Source: Fundidesulfovibrio agrisoli
GTDB lineage: Bacteria > Desulfobacterota > Desulfovibrionia > Desulfovibrionales > Desulfovibrionaceae
Reading direction: 5' to 3'
Assembly: GCF_022808715.1 (NCBI RefSeq)
Contig: NZ_JAKZKX010000008.1
Location: forward strand, 1-64,000
Length of the DNA: 64,000 bases
Position 1 is the first letter of the stretch, and every line of letters starts with the position of its first letter. The notes beneath the pieces were generated by a model. It saw only the letters and a program-made list of their open reading frames with translations, was not told the origin of the DNA and did not search any database. Positions 45,755-55,074 of this stretch are shown in pieces. Position numbers and translations under genes: made by a program.

Positions 45755-45848
45755 TGGCGGAGAGGGTGGGATTCGAACCCACGTGCAGGTTATTAGCCCA
45801 CAAACCGATTTCGAGTCGGTCCCGTTACGGCCACTTCGGTACCTCTCC
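45755..45848 (-). tRNA. tRNA-Ser (anticodon CGA)
   Basis: The acceptor GGAGAGG pairs with CCTCTCC, the discriminator is G and CCA is encoded (45755-45757). The anticodon stem ACCGA/TCGGT encloses CTCGAAA, anticodon CGA for codon UCG. A long variable arm (about 17 nt) and the T-arm GTGGGTTCGAATCCCAC mark it as serine-type. It is the attachment site for the island to its left. Confidence 0.95.
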
Positions 45849-45994
45849 GCGCCGTGAAGGAAAGGCACCTTAGTGAAAACGGGGCGCTCTGGCAAGCGTT
45901 CCGTGCGCTGAAAACGGGGCGTCCGGAGGTCTGTGTCTGGGGTCGCTGTGGCGGGCCGCTTGGATGTAAATATATCCGGCAGCGGAATGCGCGC

Positions 45995-46516
45995 TTAATT
46001 TTTTCGCGCCTTGCGCCGGGCCGCGAAAAAGCGCGAGAGCGTCGCTCCGCATTCGTGGGCCAGCACGCCCTCGAGCACTGCCGGGCGGTGGTTCGTGAAG
46101 GGCAGGGCGGCCCCGTCCAGGTTGGAGACCAGGGCCCCGGCCTTGGGGTCGCGCGCGCCGAAGACCACGCCGTCCAGTCGGGCGTGGATCACCGCTCCCA
46201 CGCACATAAGGCAGGGCTCCAGGGTCACGGCAAGGATGCAGCCGCCCAGGCGGTAGTTGCCGAGCGCCTGCCCGGCCTGGCGGATGGCCAATATTTCAGC
46301 GTGGGCCGTGGGGTCGTTCAGTTCGATTGAGGCGTTGCGGGCCTGCGCCAGAATCCGGCCCGTGGCGGCCTCGATCACCAGCGCCCCCACCGGAGCCTCG
46401 CCCGCCTTGCCCGCAAGCCAGGCCTGGCGCAGGGCGCGGGCCATCACCGCCCTCCAGGACCGCCATCCGGCAGGGGGGGTGTTGGCGTCCAGCGCGAGGG
46501 TGCGTGGGGAATTCAT
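45995..46516 (-). CDS. tadA: tRNA-specific adenosine deaminase
   Basis: Makes inosine at the wobble base of tRNA-Arg(ACG). 173 residues with the cytidine-deaminase-like zinc site: HAE (His72, Glu74) and PCLMC (Cys102, Cys105). LNDPTAHAEILAIRQA and LTLEPC-like AVTLEPCLMCVGAVIHARL are typical. It is somewhat longer than E. coli TadA at the N-terminus. Located 59 bp downstream of purQ on the same strand; a hairpin separates them. Confidence 0.92.
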   Translation of the reverse strand: MNSPRTLALDANTPPAGWRSWRAVMARALRQAWLAGKAGEAPVGALVIEAATGRILAQARNASIELNDPTAHAEILAIRQAGQALGNYRLGGCILAVTLEPCLMCVGAVIHARLDGVVFGARDPKAGALVSNLDGAALPFTNHRPAVLEGVLAHECGATLSRFFAARRKARKN

Positions 46517-46528
46517 CCGTTTCGAGGA

Positions 46529-46556
46529 GCGGGCGCATCCCGAAGAATGCGCCCGC
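46529..46556 (-). terminator. Hairpin between purQ and tadA
   Basis: GCGGGCGCAT (46529-46538) pairs with ATGCGCCCGC (46547-46556), 8-nt loop. No T run follows on either strand, so it may attenuate or stabilise the transcript rather than terminate it. Confidence 0.5.
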
Positions 46557-46574
46557 GGACGTTGCGGCCTGGGA

Positions 46575-47387
46575 TCAGGCGTTTTCCTTCAGGTGGCGCA
46601 CGGCGTTCTCCAGGATGGAGATGCCGAGCTTCGGCGTCTCGCCGCGCATCCACCCCGGGTGGTTGGTGGGGTGGTTGAAGGCCTCGGGATGGGGCATGAG
46701 CCCCAGGATGCGCCCGGAGGGGTCCGTGAGGCCGGCGATGGCCATGGGCGACCCGTTGGGGTTGGCCGGGTACTCCATGGTGGGCTTGCCGGTTGCCGGG
46801 TCGGCGTACTGCAGGGCGATGAGGTTCTCGGTGACGATGCGCGAGAAGGTGGCGTTGTCCTCGGGGATGATCATGCCCTCGCCGTGGCGCACCGGAAGGT
46901 CCAACTGGTCCAGGCCCTTGGTGAACACGCAGGGGCTGGCCTGGTTGACGCGCACGGTGACCCAGCGGTCCTCGAAGCGGCCGGAGTCGTTGTTGGAGAG
47001 GGTGACCTGGCGCTCGAAATATTTTCCGTCCAGGGCGGGCAGCAGCCCGAGCTTCACCAGCAGTTGGAAGCCGTTGCAGATGCCCAGGATCAGGCCGCCG
47101 TCCTCGAAGAAGGTGCGAAGCTGGCCCAGCAGGGCCTCGCCCTCGGCTGTTTTTGCATATTTCCAGCGGATGGCTCCGGCCTGGCCCGCGCCAAGGTCGT
47201 CGCCGTCGAGGAACCCGCCGGGAAAGATGAGGAAGTTGTAGCCGGGCAGGCGCACCCGTCCGGCCGTGATGTCGGAAAAATAGACGATGTCGGTCTGGTC
47301 GGACCCCGACAAATTGGCCGCGTGGGCGGACTCCGCCTCGCAGTTGGTGCCGTATCCGGTGATGACCAGGGTTCTGACTCGGGCCAT
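46575..47387 (-). CDS. purQ: Phosphoribosylformylglycinamidine synthase glutaminase subunit
   Basis: Supplies ammonia from glutamine to PurL for the fourth step of purine synthesis. 270 residues from ATG 47385-47387 (GGAG upstream). Class I glutamine amidotransferase landmarks: nucleophile Cys in ILGICNGFQLLVKLGLLP, His-Glu in GLMPHPEAFNHPTNHPG, and the N-terminal LVITGYGTNCE. It is of the longer PurQ type (about 260-270 residues). Divergent from pyrG with 139 bp between them, so both nucleotide genes share a control region. Confidence 0.93.
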   Translation of the reverse strand: MARVRTLVITGYGTNCEAESAHAANLSGSDQTDIVYFSDITAGRVRLPGYNFLIFPGGFLDGDDLGAGQAGAIRWKYAKTAEGEALLGQLRTFFEDGGLILGICNGFQLLVKLGLLPALDGKYFERQVTLSNNDSGRFEDRWVTVRVNQASPCVFTKGLDQLDLPVRHGEGMIIPEDNATFSRIVTENLIALQYADPATGKPTMEYPANPNGSPMAIAGLTDPSGRILGLMPHPEAFNHPTNHPGWMRGETPKLGISILENAVRHLKENA

Positions 47388-47412
47388 GAAAGTCGCTCCA
47401 GGGGTTTCTTGA

Positions 47413-49160
<1,748 letters not shown>

Positions 49161-49161
<1 letters not shown>

Positions 49162-49703
49162 TGAGGAGGCGCGCCCGGCCCGGCTTGACGAGCCGGGCGC
49201 TCCGCCTTGCCAGGGATGTGCGCATCCTGGTCCTGGATGTGGACGGGGTGCTCACCGACAACCGGGTGCTCTACGACGCCGACGGCCTGGTGCTGAAGAG
49301 CTTCAGCGTGCTCGACGGCCTGGGCATCAAGCTCTTGCAGCGCGCGGGCTTCGAGGTGGCGGTCATCAGCGGCCTGGACAACGCCCAGGCCCGGCGCCGC
49401 CTCAATGAGCTCGGCGTGGCCGAATTCAACGGCGGCCACAGGCGCAAGCTCCCCATCCTGGAGGACATGCTGCGCGCCCGCGGCCTTGACATGAGCCATG
49501 TGGCCTACATGGGCGACGACCTGCTGGACCTGCCGGTCATGGCCGCCGTGGGCCTGCCCATGGCCCCGGCAGACGCCCAGCCCGAGGCCCTGCGCCTGGC
49601 GGCCTGGATATCGCGCAAGCCCGGCGGTTGTGGCGCGATCCGCGAGGCGGTGCGCCTGTTGCTGACCGCACGAGGGGCCGACATGGCCCAACAGGAGGTT
49701 TGA
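49161..49703 (+). CDS. kdsC: 3-deoxy-D-manno-octulosonate 8-phosphate phosphatase
   Basis: 180 residues of the tetrameric HAD subfamily: VRILVLDVDGVLTDNRVLYD (nucleophile Asp motif), FEVAVISGLDN (motif II) and VAYMGDDLLDLPVMAAVGLP (motif IV). It releases phosphate from KDO-8-P for lipopolysaccharide core synthesis. It starts on the last base of pyrG. In relatives I recall kdsA and lptCAB next to it before rpoN; here rpoN follows after about 115 bp. Confidence 0.93.
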
Positions 49704-49765
49704 GCCCAGGGACACCTTGCGTGAACCTAGAAATTAGTGCATAAGCAGCCTTCGCGGCGGATATT

Positions 49766-49782
49766 CGGCATTTTTCTTGCTA
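49766..49782 (+). promoter_or_regulatory. Possible sigma-54 (-24/-12) promoter of rpoN
   Basis: CGGCATTTTTCTTGCTA has GG at 49667+100 (49767-49768) and GC at 49779-49780 with exactly 10 bases between, matching TGGCAC-N5-TTGCW except the first base. Transcription would start near 49792, just ahead of the GAGGAGG ribosome site and the chosen rpoN ATG at 49819. This suggests RpoN controls its own operon. Confidence 0.5.
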
Positions 49783-49818
49783 GCCGTCATGTTCCGTACC
49801 GAGGAGGATACCCGGCCG

Positions 49819-51258
49819 ATGGCCCTGGAGCTCAGACAGCAACTCAAACTCTCTCAGCAGCTGGTGATGACCCCCCAGTTGCAGCAGGCTATCAAGCTGT
49901 TGCAGCTGTCCCGTCTGGAACTGATGGAGACCGTGCAGCAGGAGCTGCTCGAGAACCCGCTGCTGGAAGAGGTGCTCGTCGAGGATGAGCGTCCCGCCCC
50001 GACCATCGCCGAGGATTCCCACTCCCCCGACGCCACCACGGATGAAGGCGCCATGCAGCGCGAGCTGCTCAAGACCGCCGAGTGGGACGACTACATCGGC
50101 GACTTCGCCTCCACCTCCCGCCAGGCCACCGTGCGCGAATACGAAGCCCCGGAAGAGGGCTTCTCCTTCGAGGCCAGGCTGACCTCCAAGACCTCCCTCG
50201 AGGGTCACCTCTCCTGGCAGATCAATCTTTCCGAATTCACCCAACAGGAACGGGCCGTGGCCGACGCCATCGTCGGCAACCTGGACCACATGGGCTATTT
50301 CCGCTCCTCCCTGGAGGAAATCGCCCAGGAGACGGGAGCGGACGAGCCCCTGGTGGAATCCGTGCTGTACAGGCTGCAGCGTTTCGACCCCGTGGGCGTG
50401 GCAGCCCGCAGCCCGCAGGAGTGCCTGCTGGTGCAGCTCGAGGTCTACGGCTATACGGACCCCATCCTGCTGGAGATCGTGCGCGAACACCTCGAAGACC
50501 TTGAGAAAAAGCGCTACAAGCCCCTGGCCAAGAAGTTCAAGCTGAGCCTGGAGGACATCAAGCAATACCTTGATATCATCCAGTCGCTGGACCCCATGCC
50601 GGGCTCGCACTTCAGCTCCTCCGAGCCGGTCTACGTGAACCCGGACGCCTTCGTGTACAAGTACGGGGACGACTTCGTCATCGTGCTCAACGAGGACGGG
50701 CTGCCCAAGCTCCAGCTTTCGCCCTATTACATGGAGGACATGAGCCGCTCCTCCACCGGCTCCGACAAGGACTACCTCCAGGACAAGATGCGCTCCGCCC
50801 AGTGGCTGATGAAGAGCCTCTACCAGCGCCAGCGCACGCTGTTCAAAGTGCTGGAGAGCATCGTCAAGTTCCAGCGCGGCTTCTTCGAGCACGGCGTGAC
50901 CAAGCTCAAGCCACTGATCCTCAAGGACGTGGCCGACGACATCGGCATGCACGAGTCCACCGTGAGCCGCATCACCACGAGCAAATACGTGGCCACTCCG
51001 CACGGCATCTACGAACTCAAGTTCTTCTTCAACTCCTCGCTGGAACTCGACGACGGCACCTCCGTGGGCTCCGAGTCGGTCAAGGCGCTCATCAAGCAGC
51101 TCATCGCCACCGAGGACTCCAAAAAGACCATCAGCGACGAGCAAATCGCCGAGATTCTCAAACAGAAGTTGCAAGTCAACATCGCACGCCGTACTGTGGC
51201 AAAGTACAGAATGGCCATGGGGATCGAGTCGTCGTCCAAACGCAAGGAAATTCTCTAA
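49819..51258 (+). CDS. rpoN: RNA polymerase sigma-54 factor
   Basis: 479 residues with all three regions. The Gln/Leu-rich activator-responsive start is LELRQQLKLSQQLVMTPQLQ. The core-binding and HTH domain follows. The terminal RpoN box ARRTVAKYR is at about 456-464. ATG 49819 gives the canonical N-terminus and follows GAGGAGG (11 nt); upstream in-frame starts would lie before the predicted promoter start site. It heads a probable operon with hpf, ptsN, rapZ and PTS genes, the arrangement known from many proteobacteria. Confidence 0.97.
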   Translation: MALELRQQLKLSQQLVMTPQLQQAIKLLQLSRLELMETVQQELLENPLLEEVLVEDERPAPTIAEDSHSPDATTDEGAMQRELLKTAEWDDYIGDFASTSRQATVREYEAPEEGFSFEARLTSKTSLEGHLSWQINLSEFTQQERAVADAIVGNLDHMGYFRSSLEEIAQETGADEPLVESVLYRLQRFDPVGVAARSPQECLLVQLEVYGYTDPILLEIVREHLEDLEKKRYKPLAKKFKLSLEDIKQYLDIIQSLDPMPGSHFSSSEPVYVNPDAFVYKYGDDFVIVLNEDGLPKLQLSPYYMEDMSRSSTGSDKDYLQDKMRSAQWLMKSLYQRQRTLFKVLESIVKFQRGFFEHGVTKLKPLILKDVADDIGMHESTVSRITTSKYVATPHGIYELKFFFNSSLELDDGTSVGSESVKALIKQLIATEDSKKTISDEQIAEILKQKLQVNIARRTVAKYRMAMGIESSSKRKEIL

Positions 51259-51296
51259 AACCCCGCATCCCCATGCGGTAAGACCTTGGAGGCTCT

Positions 51297-51836
51297 ATGA
51301 ACATCGCATTCCACTTCAAGAATTTCGAACCTTCCCCCGGCCTGCGGGAATACGCCAGCAAGCGTTTCGAGAAGCTTTCAAAATACATGAGCAACGCCGA
51401 CAACGCCGAGATGGTCGTCACCCTGCTGGTCGAGAAGACCCGCCAGATCATCGACGTGGTGCTGGACGCCGACGCCATGCACATTTCCGCCCATGAGCGC
51501 TCCGACGACATGTACTCCACCGTGGACCTCATCACCGACAAGCTCGAGGCGCAGATCCGCAAGATGCGCGAGAAGATGAAGGACCGCCGCAAGCAGCCCG
51601 AGGCCCCCGTGACCATGGGCGTTGTCAGCTTCGACGAGGCGGGCAAGGTCAACGCCATCGAGGAGTCCGACAAGTACAACCCCAAGCCCATGAGCGTGGA
51701 CGAGGCCGCCGAGCAGGTCAACGCCATGAAGTACGAGTTCCTGGTGTTCCAGAACGCCGACACCGACCGCATCAACGTGATCTACAAGCGCAAGAACGGC
51801 GACTTCGGCCTGATCGACCCTGGAGTATCCAACTGA
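51297..51836 (+). CDS. hpf: Ribosome hibernation promoting factor, long form
   Basis: 179 residues. The N-terminal S30AE/RaiA domain (MNIAFHFKNFEPSPGLREYA, DMYSTVDLITDKLEAQIRKM) blocks the decoding site of idle ribosomes. The C-terminal domain (about 125-179, MKYEFLVFQNADTDRINVIY) is that of long HPF, which dimerises 70S into 100S. TTGGAGG precedes the ATG. A small hairpin CCGCAT/ATGCGG (51263-51278) lies in the 38-bp gap after rpoN. The stop overlaps ptsN (TGATG). Confidence 0.95.
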   Translation: MNIAFHFKNFEPSPGLREYASKRFEKLSKYMSNADNAEMVVTLLVEKTRQIIDVVLDADAMHISAHERSDDMYSTVDLITDKLEAQIRKMREKMKDRRKQPEAPVTMGVVSFDEAGKVNAIEESDKYNPKPMSVDEAAEQVNAMKYEFLVFQNADTDRINVIYKRKNGDFGLIDPGVSN

Positions 51837-52288
51837 TGCGCCTGGCCGAGTACCTCCGCAAGGACTTCGTGCTCGACAGCCTCGCGGCCGATGGCAAGCC
51901 CGAAGTGCTTGCCGAACTCGTGGCCCCGGTGGCGCGGGTCTTTCCGGATATCGACGCCCAGAAGGCGCTGCGCGTGCTGCTGGACCGCGAGAGCCTCGGC
52001 ACCACGGGCATAGGCGACGGCGTCGCCATCCCGCACGGCAAGATGGACTCCCTCAAGGAGATCGTCATCGTGGCGGGGCGCAGCACCGGCGGGGTCGACT
52101 TCGAAGCCCTGGACCACAAGCCCTGCCGCATCTTCTTCCTGGTGCTCGCACCCGAACACGTTGCCGGCATGCACCTGCGCATCCTGGCGCAGATCTCGCG
52201 CCTGCTTTCGGACGAGAGCTTCCGGGGGGCCTTCCTGGACGCCCCGGACCAGGAGGGGCTCTGGCGGGTGCTCACGAGCCACGCCTGA
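51836..52288 (+). CDS. ptsN: PTS nitrogen-regulatory EIIA (EIIA-Ntr)
   Basis: 150 residues of the fructose/mannitol-type EIIA fold, with the phosphorylatable His67 in GDGVAIPHGKMDSLKEIVIV. In this operon context it is a regulatory phosphocarrier rather than a sugar transporter. Its ATG overlaps the hpf stop by one base, so the two are translationally coupled. Confidence 0.95.
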   Translation: MRLAEYLRKDFVLDSLAADGKPEVLAELVAPVARVFPDIDAQKALRVLLDRESLGTTGIGDGVAIPHGKMDSLKEIVIVAGRSTGGVDFEALDHKPCRIFFLVLAPEHVAGMHLRILAQISRLLSDESFRGAFLDAPDQEGLWRVLTSHA

Positions 52289-52327
52289 TAAGCGTCATGT
52301 ACTTGCGCCGGTAATCTGCTACTGTCC

Positions 52328-52358
52328 GTCCCCGCCGCGCCCAGAGCGCGGCGGGGAC
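52328..52358 (+). other. 13-bp RNA hairpin between ptsN and rapZ
   Basis: GTCCCCGCCGCGC and GCGCGGCGGGGAC form a perfect 13-bp stem with loop CCAGA, 28 nt before the rapZ ATG. There is no T run, so it is not a simple terminator; it may be an attenuator, processing site or protein-binding RNA element. Confidence 0.7.
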
Positions 52359-52385
52359 TTCCATATTCACAAGGAGCGTGCCGCT

Positions 52386-53273
52386 ATGGACTCCGGCGCG
52401 AACAGGCTTTCCGTGGTGGTCATCACCGGGCTTTCAGGCTCGGGAAAATCCACCGCCATCAACGTTTTCGAGGACATGGGCTACTTCTGCGTGGACGGCC
52501 TGCCCGCCATGCTCATGCCCAAGCTCGTCACCCTCTTCGACGAGCAGTCCGCGCACCGCTACCGGGGCCTGGCCCTGGGCATGGACGTGCGCCAGGCCGA
52601 CTTCGACTCCGACTGGCTGGACGCCCTCGAAACCCTCAAATCCTCCGGCAACCCGCCGCAGATCATCTTCACCGAGGCCTCCACCCGGGAGATCATGCGC
52701 CGTTACGCCACCACCCGCCGCCCGCACCCCTTCGAGTCCGAAGGCTACGGGCTGGGCGAGGCCGTGGAGGAGGAGCGCCGCCGCATGGCCCCCCTGCGGG
52801 ACGCCGCCGACCTGGTGATGGACACCACCGACTTTTCCATTCATGACCTGCGCCGCCAGCTCCACGAAAAATGGATGTTCCTCGAGGGCAAAGGCCCGGA
52901 CATGAAGGTGCACATCATGAGCTTCGGGTTCAAATACGGGCTGCCCACGGAGTCCGACCTGCTCTTCGACCTGCGCTTCCTGCCCAACCCCTATTTCGAG
53001 CCCTCGCTCAAGGAGATGTCCGGCAAGGACGCCCTCGTGGCAGACTATGTGCTCAAGTCCGAGGAGGGCAGGCAATTCCTCCCGAAATTCCTGGATTTCC
53101 TCTCCGGCCTGATCCCCCTCTACGCCAAGGAGGGGCGCTACAGGCTGACCATCGCCCTGGGCTGCACCGGAGGCAGGCACCGCTCCGTGGCCACGGCCGA
53201 GGCCCTCTTTGACACATTGCGGAAGGCGGGATACACCGTCTCCCTGGAACACAGGCATATCGAAAAAGGCTGA
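52386..53273 (+). CDS. rapZ: RNase adapter/nucleotide-binding protein RapZ
   Basis: 295 residues. The N-terminal Walker A is GLSGSGKS (15-22) and the middle has EEERRRMAPLRDAADLVMDT. The conserved C-terminal domain contains VHIMSFGFKYGLPTESDLLF, DLRFLPNPY and IALGCTGGRHRSV, where E. coli RapZ binds RNA and amino-sugar. In enterobacteria it controls glucosamine-6-phosphate synthase through small RNAs; in this lineage the target is unknown. AAGGAG precedes the start. It lies between ptsN and the mannose-type PTS genes. Confidence 0.95.
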   Translation: MDSGANRLSVVVITGLSGSGKSTAINVFEDMGYFCVDGLPAMLMPKLVTLFDEQSAHRYRGLALGMDVRQADFDSDWLDALETLKSSGNPPQIIFTEASTREIMRRYATTRRPHPFESEGYGLGEAVEEERRRMAPLRDAADLVMDTTDFSIHDLRRQLHEKWMFLEGKGPDMKVHIMSFGFKYGLPTESDLLFDLRFLPNPYFEPSLKEMSGKDALVADYVLKSEEGRQFLPKFLDFLSGLIPLYAKEGRYRLTIALGCTGGRHRSVATAEALFDTLRKAGYTVSLEHRHIEKG

Positions 53274-53283
53274 CAGACCAACG

Positions 53284-53721
53284 ATGAGCGATACTTCTTC
53301 CGTTCCCGCCGCAGTCGGCGTGGTCATCGTGACCCACACCGACTACGGCCAGAAAATACTGGCCGCGGCGGAAATGATCCTAGGGCAACAGCGGAATGTG
53401 CGCACCGTCAGCGTGGAGGTCGGCGTCGACACCACGCAGACCGTGCAGATTCTCGACGCCTCCATCAAAGAGGTGGAGCAGGGCGGCGGCGTGATCATCC
53501 TCACGGACATGTTCGGAGGCACCCCCACCAACCTGTCCCTCTCCCTCATGGCGCAGCACACCATCGAGGTGGTCACGGGCGTGAACCTGCCCATGCTCAT
53601 CAAGATTCTCTCCTCCCGCTTGAAACCGCTCGCGCAACTGGCCGCCGAGGCCAAGACCGCGGGGGTGCAGGGCATCGTGGTCGCCGGCGAGATCCTGCGG
53701 AAAAAGGTGGCCGGGGAATAA
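53284..53721 (+). CDS. PTS mannose/fructose/sorbose-type EIIA
   Basis: 145 residues with the EIIA-Man fold: phosphorylatable His18 in VVIVTHTDYGQKIL and the strand IILTDMFGGTPTNLSLSL. It receives phosphate from HPr and passes it to EIIB. It starts 10 bp after rapZ and is followed by EIIB after 3 bp. The incomplete permease that follows makes a regulatory use possible. Confidence 0.93.
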   Translation: MSDTSSVPAAVGVVIVTHTDYGQKILAAAEMILGQQRNVRTVSVEVGVDTTQTVQILDASIKEVEQGGGVIILTDMFGGTPTNLSLSLMAQHTIEVVTGVNLPMLIKILSSRLKPLAQLAAEAKTAGVQGIVVAGEILRKKVAGE

Positions 53722-53724
53722 CGC

Positions 53725-54180
53725 GTGGTCTGGGTCCGCATCGACAACAGGCTGGTGCACGGCCAGATCATCGAGGCGTGGCTGCCCTACACCGACGCCC
53801 GGACGCTGGTGGTGGGCAACGACGATCTGGCCAAGGACGAGCTGCGCCAGCAGATCATGTCCATCGCCATACCCCTGGGCGTGGAAATCGTTTTTCTGGA
53901 GGTCGCCCAGGTGGGCGCCTACCTTGAGGATAAGAAGCTCCGCGACAAAAACGTCCTGGTGCTCTTCGCCGACTGCCGCGACGCCACCAGGAGCCGCAAG
54001 GCCGGGCTTGGCTACGCCTGCCTGAACCTGGGCAACCTGCACTACGGGCCGGGCAAGCGGCAGGTCTGCCAGCATATCGCCCTGAGCAAGGACGACGAGC
54101 TCTGCCTTGAGGGCCTCCAGGCGGAGGGAGTGAGCATCGATTACCGCTGCATCCCCAGCGACCCAGCCGAACTCGGCTGA
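53725..54180 (+). CDS. PTS mannose/fructose/sorbose-type EIIB
   Basis: 151 residues from GTG 53725. The start MVWVRIDNRLVHGQIIEAWL contains the active His12 of the family. VVGNDDLAKDELRQQIMSIA and LNLGNLHYGPGKR follow the EIIB-Sor/Man pattern. It would move phosphate from EIIA to the sugar. A short hairpin and C/T-rich stretch (54181-54225) separate it from the EIIC remnant. Confidence 0.92.
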   Translation: MVWVRIDNRLVHGQIIEAWLPYTDARTLVVGNDDLAKDELRQQIMSIAIPLGVEIVFLEVAQVGAYLEDKKLRDKNVLVLFADCRDATRSRKAGLGYACLNLGNLHYGPGKRQVCQHIALSKDDELCLEGLQAEGVSIDYRCIPSDPAELG

Positions 54181-54282
54181 CGGCCCCGCAAGACGGGGAG
54201 GGCGACGCTGAATGGGCTTTTCTTTTCCCGGCGGGGCGGGTATGGCTTGTGGGCTTGAAATCCTGAAGACCGGGATGAAACG

Positions 54283-54977
54283 ATGGAAATAGACGCCACC
54301 CTTTTCCCCTACGTTCTCGCCAACGCTTTTTTTTTGCCCTCTTTTCCTGCTTCCGCTTCCTGATCAACCTTCCCTTGCTGGACAGGCCCCTGGCCGTGGG
54401 CTTCTTCTGGGGCGCGGTCACGGGCGACTTCACCGTGAGCCTGGGCGTCAGCCTCTTCTTCGAACTCGTCTGGCTTGACCTCTTTCCCGCCGGCACCATC
54501 ATCCCGCCCCAGTCCCTGGCCCCCACGCTGGCCAGCCTGGCCGTGGTGCGCCACTTCGACATAACGCAGCCCGCCGTGGCCGCGCTGGTCATGGTGGCCT
54601 CCCTGCCGCTGGGTTTGCTCTTCGCCCAGTTGGAGCGCTACCATCGGCAGTACGAAAACCGCGCGCACTCGAGCCTGCTGGTCTGGGCGCGCTATCCCTC
54701 CAGGTCGTTCGGGCCAGTGAAGCTTACGCGCAACTCGATCCTTGTCATGGCCCCGCTGAACATCGTCGTGTTCGCCCTGTCGCTCACGCTGCTCACGGCC
54801 TTCACCGCGGTCATGCTGCCCATGGTTTCGCCCCTGCTGGGGCGCATCCCCATGACCTGGCCGCACCTATGGGTCATCGCCAGCATCGGCGCGGTGCTCT
54901 CGCTGCGGCACCGGCCCGCCTACGCGATCCTGCTGGGGGGCGTGGGCCTGGCTCTGGCCAGCCGCCTTGTGCATTGA
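54283..54977 (+). pseudogene. PTS mannose-type EIIC, frame broken at a T9 run
   Basis: ATG 54283 opens MEIDATLFPYVLANAFF in one frame, which ends at a TGA after 25 codons. The rest of the protein (ALFSCFRFLINLPLLDRPLA onward, to 54977) is in another frame. The switch falls exactly in the nine T at 54327-54335; ten T would give one continuous membrane protein of about 231 residues. Sequence VTGDFTVSLGVSLFFELVWL and PAGTIIPPQSLAPTLASLAV match EIIC-Sor family permeases. It could be a real pseudogene, a phase-variable or slippage-expressed gene, or a base-calling error. No EIID gene follows. Confidence 0.8.
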
Positions 54978-55074
54978 GGATACGTTCCGCTGAGGATCGT
55001 ACTTGGCAAGGACCAACCTTTGTGATATTTGGCGCAAGTTCATTTCGCATAATCACCTCAGGAGGGATTCGAAC

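Larger units (their letters stand above)
39683..45757. mobile_element. Small cryptic genomic island at tRNA-Ser(CGA)
   Basis: About 6.1 kb between a possible diverged attachment sequence at 39683-39702 and the 3' end of tRNA-Ser. It contains a P4-type integrase adjacent to the tRNA, an AlpA-type regulator, a HTH replication-type protein, a duplicated Cys-rich phage-type protein, two unknown small proteins and an AT-rich left third with an orphan TadG-like gene. All are on the minus strand. GTTACCCG repeats lie near both ends and could be integrase arm sites. No capsid, terminase or conjugation genes are seen, so it is a satellite-like or decayed element. The right boundary is well supported, the left only moderately. 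Confidence 0.7.
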
